Source: Phymatolithon calcareum (Eukaryota; Rhodophyta; Florideophyceae; Hapalidiales). Taken from it: 64,000 nt of DNA. The stretch spans positions 868,001 to 932,000 of the forward strand of contig OZ345384.1 of the NCBI GenBank assembly GCA_977006965.1, given 5' to 3'. Of this stretch, positions 1 to 9,462 are shown piece after piece. The stretch's first letter is position 1. Every line of letters begins with the position of its first letter. A program made the position numbers and the translations under genes. The notes under the pieces are model-generated. The model did not search any database and had not been told where the DNA came from. It worked only from the letters and a program-made list of their open reading frames with translations.

Positions 1-3000
1 ATCCGCGAAAAACTTTGGAGGCGTATCACTTGTCTTCCGAAGAGGATGTGGAGCGAAGCTTATCTTCAAGTACGCAAAGATTCATTACAAAGTCCTCATT
101 GCCCAAGTAGGAAACCTGAAAATTGGGGTGGTATATATGTCACCTAAATCCACGCGCCAAGAAACAGAAAAGTGTCTTTCGCTCATAAACAGACATGCAA
201 GAGGCCAGGCCATCATCTGCGGAGACTGGAATGCAGGACCTAAATCATGGGATAAGAAATCCAACAGAAGAGGAAACCAAGTGGAAAAGTGGGCAGAAGA
301 AAAAGGATGGATGCTAAAAGCCCACTCGGAACCGACGTTCGAGACCAAGAATTACACGAGTAATATCGACTTTTTCGCGACAAAAGGGATAACCACGTCA
401 AACGCAAGCTCTCCGGAAGATATATGGACAGGAAGAGCACAGCACAAACTGGTGTGCATCCGCCTCAGAAGCCGACAAGACCAAGAACACTCCCAATCTA
501 GAAGACCAATCAGTATGCGAAACTGGAATGATGAGAAGCAAAGGATCTCGAACAAGGAGCAGATGAGAGATCGCATTGAAATCTTGAAAAACTGCACCTC
601 TGCCGGAAAATTAGAGAGTATCTACAAGAAGATAGTCGAACTCGGAGGGAAGGCACGTCAGGACACAAAAGTCCAAAAAGTGGCCCGCAGCTACAACAAG
701 GAGCTTCCCGCGATTATAGAAAGCCTCGAAAAGTGCAAACCCTCAAGAGAGTTGCACAAGGCATACAAGAAACTTGTCAAAACGTGGTGCGAGCCTTGGA
801 GAACAAGGAAGCGTATTCCGGCACGATACAAATCATTCTGGAGCATTGAGCTCGACAAACTGGCCCTGAGACGAAAGAAACTCTACATAAGAGCCAGAAT
901 GACGCAAAGACCTGAAGACTGGGGACTATACCACGAGTGTAAACACCAAGTACGGACAAAGGTAAACAAGCGGAAATACGAACAGTATCTAGAGTACATC
1001 TCTGAGCTAGAGGAGAAGGACGGACAAACTGCCCTGAAACAGCTAGCCAGGATGAAGAAGAAAATCAGAAGACGAACGGAAAGAAACAAGATGACCGGAA
1101 GATCAATGCACAGTACCAGATTCTCTGCCCACATATCAAAAACATGCCATAGTCCCGAAAAGTGGCAACCTGGGCTAAGCAAGTTCACATGTCCTAAAGA
1201 CATGAGGGACACCATTGAAAAAGCCATCCGGAGATCGCCAACTGGAAAGGCACCCGGCCTGGACGAAGTTAAGGCAGAGATGCTGAAAGTCAATGTTTCT
1301 CTGAATGCAGACGCGCTTACGGCCTTGTGGAGAGCCTGTGGGAGGTGTGGAGATTTGCCCCTCCACTGGCAGAAAGCACTCCTCGTCCCAATACACAAGA
1401 GCGGGACACACGAGGAACCGGGAAACTATCGCCCAATATCCCTGCTTAGCCAAGCAAGGAAAATCATAGAGACGGCCATCGATATCAAGCTGCGAAAGGT
1501 ATACGACAACCACTGGTACCAACTTGGCTTCCAAAAGGGAAAAAGTACTGAGCTGGCCATTCTAAAGGCCACGGAGCTGCTGAAAGGAGGCCAGCGATGC
1601 GTAGCAGTCCTGGACCTGAAAGCGGCATACGACACAGTTCCGACAAAACACTTAGTGAAACGAATGAGACGAGTGCTACCTCCCGAGGTCTGCACCATGG
1701 CCGAGGCATTTCTGTCACCCTCGTGGGTTTCAACAATTGGGGATGCTGACAAGAAGTGGTTTTTAGTGGACAGGGGTGTACCACAGGGGTCTCCACTCAG
1801 CCCGAGTCTGTAGAACATTTTTATGGATGAGTTCGCCGATCTTATTCGCAGACGACGTTCTTCTGTCAGCGAAATCACCTGCTGCATTGCAAGGCATGCT
1901 GGACATAGCTACTCGGTGGGCCGAAGAGCGCGGTATGACATGGAATACGAAAAAGGGAAAAAGCGAGATCCTATAATCAGAGGAAACAGCAAGCGAAACA
2001 TTTAAAGTAGCGAACATGGTCCTGACGCACGTCCCGGAGGTCACCTACCTTGGAGTCTCCCTTGGACCCGAAGGAATATCAGAGACGAAAACGATACAAC
2101 GCCTGAAGAAGGCAAGGTCCGCCGTATATGAGCTGCGTATACTTGGAATATTCAAGAAAGGGCTGACCATTGAAAAGTGCATCAAGGTGTACAAGGCACT
2201 AATCCAGCCACGTTGGGAATACGGAATGCATCTAACGCCATGGACAGAAGACATTGAGAAGGCCGCCAAGGAAGTTGAGCAAACGTTCTTCAGCCAAATG
2301 TTTGGTCCTCTCTCCAGAGGAAGGTCGGACAGACTCCGACTGTTGTGCCGAATCCAAGCACCGAACCAAAGACGGGAAATCCTGGCCTTCAAGATGCTGA
2401 GGAGAACAAAGGACAAAGAAAACATGTACCTATAAAAGCCGCCGGAGAGCAGAAACAACCAAGAGCTCCAGTCGACCAGGAACGACACTGCCGCTATGGA
2501 AAACAGGGAACCGTTTGTAGAAGAAACCAAACACATTCAAGTAAAGCAGTCTGCCGAAATGCTTCGCTCAAAATTCCTCACAATGGAAGGAGATCGTCTC
2601 GAATTGAAGAAGAAGAGGAGAATCCCGTATGACAAGACGAGCGAGCTACCAGCAATCCTCAAACTCCCGAAGGTGAAGCACAGGCAATTAGCGCTTCAGT
2701 ACGTCTGCGGAAGATTTCCGCAGGTGTCGACAACAAGCATGGTGGAAAAATTTGGAAACCGAGCTCGACAGCATATGGCAACGCTGGAAAACAATCTGTC
2801 AGGATACGACTTGAAAGAAGACAAAAGACCGGATACCGAGAGAGCACTTAACGAGATTTTGCTGTTCAGCAAGACCATCATAGAGTGCGTGGAAAATGAA
2901 GAAGGACTGCTCTGAAATCAAGATACGAGAAGTTAACTAGATGTCCCTCGGGACACAAAGACAAATAGCGGGAACACCAGCAGCGAACCCACAAGAACAC

Positions 3001-3160
3001 CACATAGTAGGTAGGACGATCCAGGTTCCAAACTTTCCCCACCGCCTATGGAAGGCGGTAGGTTTCAACGGTCTACACACTGGAAGATAGCAACTGAGGA
3101 AGCCTTCCCCGTATATTCGTAAGACTGTAAGGCTTTTAAATAAACTCCAATCAAAAAAAA
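1..3160 (+). mobile_element. LINE A copy 1 (non-LTR retrotransposon, 5' end outside window)
   Basis: The element runs from the left edge to an A-rich end near 3150-3160 (taaactccaatcaaaaaaaa). It carries an apurinic-like endonuclease, a reverse transcriptase and a long C-terminal region. A 3' UTR of about 240 bases follows the last coding frame at 2915. A second, shorter copy of the same family lies at 7030-8300. The clade cannot be fixed by eye; the missing RNase H domain and the GDWNA and LFADDV motifs place it among endonuclease-type LINEs. Confidence 0.9.
2..2915 (+). pseudogene. LINE A ORF2 endonuclease/reverse transcriptase, broken
   Basis: The frame is open from base 2, so the protein starts outside the window. 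Endonuclease motifs are GGVSLVFRRG, GDWNA (Asp/Asn), SNIDFF (Asp) and a His in AQHKLV. RT motifs follow: NYRPISLLSQARKI, LGFQKGKST, VLDLKAAYDTV, GVPQGSPLSP and LFADDVLL. A TAG replaces the Tyr codon expected after SPSL at 1811-1813. A deletion with frame change follows near 1840-1850, removing about 15 residues compared with LINE B. Another frameshift lies near 1976-2010 and a TAA at 2433-2435. The C-terminal region continues in frame after that stop to 2915. The product could not be made intact, so this is a dead copy. In life the protein nicks target DNA and copies LINE RNA by target-primed reverse transcription. Confidence 0.88.
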
Positions 3161-3297
3161 TGCTGACCGAACAGAGCAATGTCATAACACCACGGGTGCT
3201 TCGTGGTCATTTTATTAAATATGGCAAACTGCGTGGTCATTTTAGAAATTTCCTCTTTCAATAATTTTACCATGCGGGCAATCTACGGTTCTGTATA

Positions 3298-5350
3298 CAG
3301 GGGGGGTCGCTATACAGTGCTACATCGAACCAGACCAAAAACATGCGCACTATCTAAGTTCCGCACTAAATGAAATTAACAGAAGCTTTGAAAGCGTGGT
3401 TGCCGTGACCCCCAACGATGTTGCACTGAGAACGGGGAGAACGAGTTACTGGCGTGTTTCATCTTCAGGACGCTTGTTGAACATCTCCGAGACTAGTAGC
3501 TGTCTCTGCTTATAATTGTTCTTCTTTCGCATAGCGTCTACGAATACTCGAAATGCTCGTTGAAGAAGACTACTAGCGTCGGGAAGGTTACACAAAAACG
3601 CAGACACTTGAAGAGGGCGAAACATGGTGTACAAATCAGCGAGAGCTGGGGGAGATGCGATTACCGCAGAAACTTCTTCGTCTTCGCTCTCCTTGTCAGG
3701 TTCATGTGCGCTTTGAATTACAGGCTCCTCAAATACATCTGCAACATCGGAAACGAAAGCCTCTTGAACGTCTATATCATCCTCCGCCTCAAACCAACGC
3801 TCCACATCCTCGTGTCTGACGTCGTCGTCTATTTCAGCTCTGAGCGTGTCGTCATCTGGTAAACTGACTTTCAATTTACGCAGCATCTCGATGACGTCGC
3901 TGACATCTTTCGAGCGGTACAGATTAGTCATTCTACCATACGTATCGTTCACATAAGTGCTTGCTGCCAGCGGCAAACTGTCCGATTTGACCCAGCAACG
4001 AGCTATCGTCATTTGAGATACGGTCTCCCAAGACGACTGCACCAGTTTCGCGACGTCCAACATGTGTGGCGCATATCCTTCTGGTAGACCATTTATTTCA
4101 CCAGCACTGTTCCTGTTCAGTTCGCGCCGCTCGGCTTGAGTTTCGATGTCCCGGATGATTTCACGCAGCATCTCGCGTCGGTATGGTTTCTTCCAGGCCG
4201 CAATAATTCCCATGTCCATGGCTTGGTGCACAGCTGTTACATTGGGCGGCAAAGGAAGGACTATGACTTGACCACGGATGTCTCTCAATTCACTGTGCGA
4301 GCTGGCATTATCAACGATAAGAGCAACGTTTTTTGACGTCGTCTTTCGCACATGAGGTAGAAAAACGTAGTTGAACCATTGGCGAAAGGTCACTGTGTTC
4401 GACCACGCCGCCTTGTTCGAGAAATAGTGAACGGGAGGCCTTCCGAGGCGAAAACAACGCGGATTCTTGGTCTTTCCAAGGATGGCCATCGGCAGTTTTT
4501 GTGATCCATCCGCATTGGCGCAGACATAAGCGGTAATGCGGTCTTTGGCCGTCATTTGACGTGTTCCACGCAAAGTTTTCTTGTTTTCGTACTTAAGTAT
4601 GTACGTTCGGCGCGGTAAAAGCTTGTAGAAAAGACCAGTTTTGTCTACGTTATAGATGCAGTCGGCTTCAAACTGACGCAGCCTCTCGCGCAGCTCGGCC
4701 ATGTCTTTCGCAGCAGCCTCTACATCAGTACCTCCAGCCGCACCGTGCAGCGTGATGGAATTGATACCGTGCCGCTTCACAAAGCTCACACGCCACCCCT
4801 TGGAAGCTGTGAAACGTTCGATTCGTCGACGGCTTTCGACGCTGATGTCATCGCGTTTCAAGATAGTTTCACGAATCATTAACGCGCGCGTCTTGATGAC
4901 GTCTTGGGTGACCGGGATTTTCCACGACGCGCCAGGTCGACAAATCGAATCACTTTCTCATCAATCTCGGGATACAAAAGGGGGCGCGCTGTTTTCCTTT
5001 GAATGAAGCATCATTCTCTTCAGCAGCGCGGATGAGTTGAGGGCTATCTTTTTTCAGCTTCGTGACGAATCGCCGGGAGACCCTGAACTTGTGGATAACT
5101 GCTGAGTCAGGAGAGCCTGTGTTCAGCATGCGAAGTGCTTCAAGCTTTTGTTGAAGAGTCAGCCGCGTTCTTTCCTGTCTTGGGTGCCCCATCACGGTCG
5201 ACAGCGGTGAGATGGAGAGCTGAGGAGACGAAGAGAAGAATGTCGGCCAGGAATTCTCTGTAAGCAGCTACACGTGTCTTTGATATGATAATCGTGCCAG
5301 CCCATAATAAGTAGCACTATATAACCCGGCACTATATAGCGACCAGGGGT
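3298..5350 (-). mobile_element. pogo/Tigger-like DNA transposon with TA duplication
   Basis: Imperfect terminal inverted repeats share the core GGTCGCTATAYAGTGC (left 3298-3323, right end 5329-5350). A TA dinucleotide flanks both ends (3296-3297 and 5351-5352), as known for the Tc1/mariner-pogo superfamily. The internal ORF encodes a DDE transposase on the minus strand. Confidence 0.8.
3446..5195 (-). pseudogene. pogo/Tigger transposase, two frameshifts near the N-terminus
   Basis: The N-terminal part (5195-4950) resembles a Psq/CENP-B type helix-turn-helix (LTLQQKLEALRML). The main ORF of 477 codons (4879-3446) has a second helix-turn-helix and the DDE catalytic domain. Catalytic Asp residues are at about D79 (IYNVDKTGLF), D190 (LIVDNASSH) and D222 (HQAMDMGII), counted in the 477-residue ORF. 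All three are kept. The two parts are separated by two apparent 1-base losses, one in a C run near 4988 and one in an A run near 4918. Adding one base at each place gives an unbroken frame into MIRETILKRD. Otherwise the gene looks complete, so inactivation is probably recent or partly an assembly artefact. The family binds its own terminal repeats and moves by cut and paste. Confidence 0.85.
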
Positions 5351-5477
5351 TACGCAAATTATATTGCTTGCGATTGCAGTCCCGGGTGAAATTTATCAAT
5401 TTAATTGCTCAGTTTTGTTTGCAGCTATTCGCGTTGCAATTTGAAGGCTTCCCACAATATAGACATCAATACTTTAT

Positions 5478-6000
5478 TCAAGCAAGTTCACCTAGCTGCA
5501 TGTAATCTTCATCTTCTTCGATAGCCCTCTCGACACGTTGGTTGACAACCATAGACATAGCCTGCTTCACGGTTTGCTCATCCCAGTAGGAGCGGTTGAC
5601 TTTCAGAAAAAGCATCGACTCAAAGACAATAGGAGATGTTCCCTTCCTATGGTCTAGTAGAATATACTTCGCCATAGTCCAAAGTCGCACCACCTCAGCA
5701 ACGGACACCAGTATAAATTGGGTGTTAATGTATTCCTTCGATCCCGCGCTTCCGGTGTTCTTCTTCCGTTTCTTTAGTCTGTCGGTCATACTCATCGGTT
5801 CGTGCACATCAATCTCAGCATCTTGTTCCGCTCGTCTTTGTAATAGCCCCTTGCACCTCTCTTTCTCAACGTCTGACATTCTGTTCGTCTCCCCACGTTG
5901 GATTATCACCACTCCAGACTCAAATGAAGCATCTTGCACGAATTGAGAAGTCGGAGAGATATAGTAATCACCCAACTGGCATTGAAACAATGCTGATTCC
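5478..6000 (-). pseudogene. hAT transposase C-terminal fragment
   Basis: The reading frame ends with the hAT C-terminal dimerisation region: AEVVRLWTMAKYILLDHRK, then ESMLFLKVNRSYWD. The same block occurs in the hAT element at 27832-28419 (AEVERLWSLAHYVLTDQRS, ESLLFLKVNSGFWD), but the sequences differ enough to be separate families. The fragment abuts repeat R1 near 6000 and nothing of the N-terminal zinc finger or catalytic core is seen. It is a truncated relic. Confidence 0.75.
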
Positions 6001-6960
6001 GACAGCATCACGCCAATGACGTAGCGATGCTTAATTTGCATTCCGCGAACGCTAGATCCATGAGCGAACGACTGGTGTCAAAGAAATCGTGCAAATCGTT
6101 TTCGTAGTGGACTGCCGCCGAGCTACGCTTGTTCCTCGAGGGAATTTACTTTTGTGGGCGGGGATGTCGATCGCGTCGCCTCCATCGTGAGCGCACGAGA
6201 TGCGGATGCATGTCGGAAACAGGTGGGCGCCATCGCAGCTCGTGTCCGTGCAAAGTTTAACCGACCGTCATGCGGCACGGAGGATGAATGCGTTGCGACT
6301 GTTTTGAACCACATGAAAGTATCGCCTCCGGCAGCATCAGCTACGAAAACTGCACGGAAATCGAGGCGCGGACTGTGCATGTAACACAAGATTTCCAGCG
6401 AAGGTGTGCTGGTTGGCACAGGCGATGATGAAATTGTTTCGCTGGCTGGTCGTAATCCGTCCGTGGAAGTCGTTTTGTGCCCGCACTGCAGTGTTCGGGA
6501 CGTTATGTCACATTTGTACGCTAAATGGGGTCATCCGCTTCAACTCATGGTGCCCGGAGGGTCATCTATCTCGTCAATTCTAAGGAGTTCACTGCGTTTA
6601 CTAACACGCGATTATGATAGCCGCACAGGCTTAGCTGCTTTCATGTTATTCCTTGTACTGTCAACGTTTTTCTAGTCCACTGAATCGTGTTACAGCAACA
6701 AGAAAAGAAACTCTTCCATAGAAAAAATCTAAATAAAAATCTACCTTTCTTCTTTTTGTGCTCTCAACAAAAACACCATACAACGCAATATTTATGTCCT
6801 TCCATTTTAGAGGAAAGCAAAGAAGTCGGAATGCGAGACGCATTGAAACTTTCTTCACCAACGTTCAGACGGGTAAGATGTTTGACCTTGTACCTGGACG
6901 AGACTATTTCAGCTCCAAAAGTATCTCATTTCGAACAAATATAGAAGTGCATTTAAGATT
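6000..6960. repeat. Repeat R1, copy 1 (uninterrupted by hAT)
   Basis: About 0.9 kb is homologous to 27080-27639 plus 30004-30285. Examples are caaagaaatcg at 6078, ctgccgccgag at 6112 and the block around ggcttagctgctttcatg at 6629. Short open frames are partly conserved between copies (RKQVGAIAARVRAKFNRP against RKQVSAIAARVCAKFNRP), so the unit may derive from a coding sequence. I do not recognise the product. At 6542-6580 this copy shows the site that is occupied by a hAT element in copy 2. Confidence 0.7.
6666..6756 (+). mobile_element. 5'-truncated, internally deleted LINE C tail
   Basis: This is a short version of the LINE C 3' end: ctagtccactgaatcgtgtt, then aaataaaaatctacctttct and a TTC-rich tail. 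It interrupts repeat R1. A 12-base target duplication flanks it: tgtactgtcaac at 6654-6665 and tgtgctctcaac at 6757-6768, with one mismatch-level difference. Confidence 0.7.
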
Positions 6961-7089
6961 GACCAGACTCCAAAATTCAGACCCCTTCGCAGGTACCTGA
7001 ACTTTCATACCTCGAGATATCTCTAGGACCAACCGGAATTACGGTCACAAGCACAAACTGAAGCCACTTGGGGTATTCATTCGGGGGAT

Positions 7090-8144
7090 AAACATCCTGA
7101 AAGCCATGCCTATCTACAAATCGTTGATCCAACCAAGGTGGGAATATGCTATCCATCTCACACCGTAGACCTCAGAAATACAAGAATCTATCAAAGAAGT
7201 AGAAAGAACCTTCTTCTTCCAAGTATTTGGTTATACGGCAAGTGGAAGGATCGAGCGGCTCCGGCTTCTGTGCAGGATCCAACCACCAGAACGCAGGCGA
7301 GAAATATTAGCGTTCAGGATGCTGCGACGAAGTAAGGCAAGGAAGTCGGCTATCCTATCCAAACCAAGTGAAGAGCAAAACTTCAAAGCCCACCTGTGGT
7401 ATAGTGGTAAAACTGCCTCCGCGCACCTATGCGCATATTTCGGTATGATACAGGCAGGAATGTTGAGGTCGCCGGTTCGAGTCCTGTCACAAGCAAGAAT
7501 TGAATTAACGTTCGGCAAAGGGCACACGGATGTCGCCGTGGAGTGGTGTACAGCAGTACTAGCGCGAAGCAGATACGCGAGTACCAGGAATGGATCCATA
7601 TCAGGAACATTTAGAGGACCCCTAGATGTTGAATAATGTACACTTTGTGTAATTCGAATAACCTGCAATAAACAAACAAACAAAACTTCAAAGAACTACA
7701 GTGGACAAGTCGAGATATTGCCGCGATGCTACAACAAGAATAGTTCGCGGTCCCCTTCAAACATTTTCAGGAAGGGAAATCTCCAGGCCAACTCCGACGA
7801 ATACTATTCGCAAAAGAAGGCACGAGGCTCGAAGCAAGAAGAAGAGGAAAATACCGTACGGCAAACCGGAGGATATCCCGGTCATCCTCAGGTTTGCCAA
7901 GGTGAGACATCGACAGCTGGCCATAAAATACGCAAGCGGCAGGTTCCCTCAAGTGAGCACGACGCTAATATCGAATACATTCGCAGCGACAGCAGAGCGC
8001 TACCTGGAGATCATACGCATGAACCTAACAAAGTATGAACTGGACTCCAGAGAATTGTTAAGAACGGAAAAGGCATTAGACTCCATACTGCTCTACAGCG
8101 TCACCGTAATTGACAATATTGAGAACGACGAGTCCTTCTATTAG
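7090..8144 (+). pseudogene. LINE A ORF2 C-terminal remnant split by a SINE
   Basis: The first part reads like LINE A copy 1: KSLIQPRWEYAIHLTP, then RLRLLCRIQPPERRREILAF. A stop replaces a Trp codon after LTP near 7168. After the SINE the frame resumes (7694-8144) with KKRKIPYGKPEDIP, FAKVRHRQLAIKYASGRFPQ and ends DNIENDESFY. The matching part of copy 1 is KKRRIPYDKTSELP and VKHRQLALQYVCGRFPQ. This confirms one split gene and not two genes. Confidence 0.8.
7389..7680 (+). mobile_element. tRNA-derived SINE with 13-bp target duplication
   Basis: A 292-base insertion sits inside LINE A copy 2. It is flanked by identical copies of caaaacttcaaag (7376-7388 and 7681-7693). The head has an RNA polymerase III box A (TGGTATAGTGG, 7397-7407) and box B (GGTTCGAGTCC, 7474-7484), as in tRNA. 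The body is unrelated to tRNA and the 3' end is a short aataaacaaacaaa tail. No second copy was seen in this window. It is not a functional tRNA gene, because the spacing between the boxes is expanded and no cloverleaf forms. Confidence 0.85.
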
Positions 8145-8573
8145 GGACCAGGCGATATACTAATGTGGAAATTTGATGATTTTATTTTGAGAGCTCCCAA
8201 AGCCTCACCTTGGCGTATACTAGAATGAACAATGTTACGAAAAACTGCTCCCGTACAGTCTTAGGAGTATTAATGCGGGCTTTCAATTAAACAACTAAAC
8301 AGTTGCAAAAAAAGCGATTTAAATATACAATCTGTGGATATTTAATACGATAGCCTCCCAGGCTTAGCTGCTTTCAAGTTATTCATTGTGCTCTCGACAA
8401 TAACACCATACAGCGGCATCAAGCTAAACTTCAAAAGGTGTTTGTAAGATGCTACTAGAGCTGCGAGCGGACGTTGACCACTGGACCAGCACGATGGACC
8501 CGAGCCAGGGACTGTCAGCAAGACTTCTGATCATACCTGCACTTGTGCAATGTGAGTATAATTGTAAAAAGAA

Positions 8574-8890
8574 GAAGAAGAAAGGTAGATTTTTATTTAA
8601 AAGTTACCGATGCATCAGCTGACGCTTGGTGCAACTTTCCTAGTGCCAAGAGGTTTTGGCTGGATTCTGCCCGAAGAAGAGTTCCTTTTTTTGTTGATGT
8701 AACACGATTCAGTGGGGTACGAAAACCCACCTCTGGTCTCCTTCGGGACCTCAAGGGGGAAAATTACTCCTCTGTCCTGTGGCTCGCTGTGATTTCAGGT
8801 TGTCCGCAGCCTGAAACACGGTTAGGAGCTCGTCGAGTGCTCGCTTAATCCAAGCACTGTCCTCTTTGGAGAGTCCGCTAGGTGCCCCCT
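8574..8890 (-). mobile_element. LINE C 3' end, 5'-truncated copy
   Basis: On the minus strand the copy encodes the last residues of LINE C ORF2 (GLSKEDSAWIKRALDELL; compare DRLSKEDSALTKRAFDELL at 37734-37840). It continues through the conserved 3' UTR to the tail CTACCTTTCTTCTTCTTC. Similar tails occur at 6666, 37491, 55451 and 55985. Confidence 0.75.
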
Positions 8891-8968
8891 GGATGAGTTT
8901 ATGTACGCTTAAATTATGCAACCCAATTTTGAAAGGGCACACCGGCGGCTTCAATGCTGCTTTAATTC

Positions 8969-9322
8969 CTACATCGTTGGCTTTAGTGTATCGAAGCTGG
9001 AATTGTCGATTCGAATTAGGCGACTGTTGAGTCTCGAAAAAGATGGCCGGTGGCGATACCGGAATTTTAGAAAGGGGTTTGCCAATAGAGAGAAACCAAT
9101 CGAGTGCCGTGAGGGCAACAACTTAGCGCAAGTATGACTTCTCGGCTCCAGTAGCCTTGACCAATTAATTGAATCATCAGCGGGAAGGTCAAACGGCTCT
9201 GTCTCGTGCGCTGGTGACATTCGAGAAATGATAGACTGGGCGTCCGTGATGGAATAATTATATTGCATTCTGCAGTTCTCCCAAGTGCGGTTAGCAGCGC
9301 TTCGAGGGTCTACCTTCTCCAT
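8969..9322 (-). CDS. Hypothetical protein, 117 aa, truncated context
   Basis: An ATG-started frame of 117 codons (MEKVDPRSAANRTWENC...) lies between the LINE C tail and the LINE B insertion. No domain is recognised and no membrane segment or signal peptide is evident. The LINE B target duplication begins about 50 bases upstream of the ATG, so the original promoter has been separated from the frame. It may be part of a forgotten element rather than a gene. Confidence 0.25.
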   Translation of the reverse strand: MEKVDPRSAANRTWENCRMQYNYSITDAQSIISRMSPAHETEPFDLPADDSINWSRLLEPRSHTCAKLLPSRHSIGFSLLANPFLKFRYRHRPSFSRLNSRLIRIDNSSFDTLKPTM

Positions 9323-9374
9323 TTTGTTCTATCATGTGCGATATTAAGAGCTGTTTGTTCGTTTCGATGGCGCA

Positions 9375-9386
9375 CGTCACGGTTGG
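9375..9386. repeat. LINE B target-site duplication, 3' side
   Basis: The string cgtcacggttgg next to the LINE 3' end is repeated exactly at 13674-13685. Confidence 0.85.
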
Positions 9387-9462
9387 GGGATATTTGATGA
9401 TTTTATTTTTGAGAGCTCCCAAAGCCTCACCTTGGAGTAACGGGGCAGCTCTTGCATAATCT

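Larger units (their letters stand above)
7030..8300 (+). mobile_element. LINE A copy 2, 5'-truncated
   Basis: Only the 3' third of a LINE A element remains, from the post-RT region to an A-rich end near 8300 (acaactaaacagttgcaaaaaaa). It is split by a SINE at 7389-7680. A 40-base piece of the LINE B 3' end lies near 8174-8212 (gagagctcccaaagcctcac), the same string as at the LINE B terminus at 9410. Confidence 0.75.

Noticed and set aside
7389-7490. A tRNA gene on the plus strand
   Set aside because: Boxes A and B are present, but the spacing is too wide, no cloverleaf forms, and the unit is inside a SINE with target duplication.
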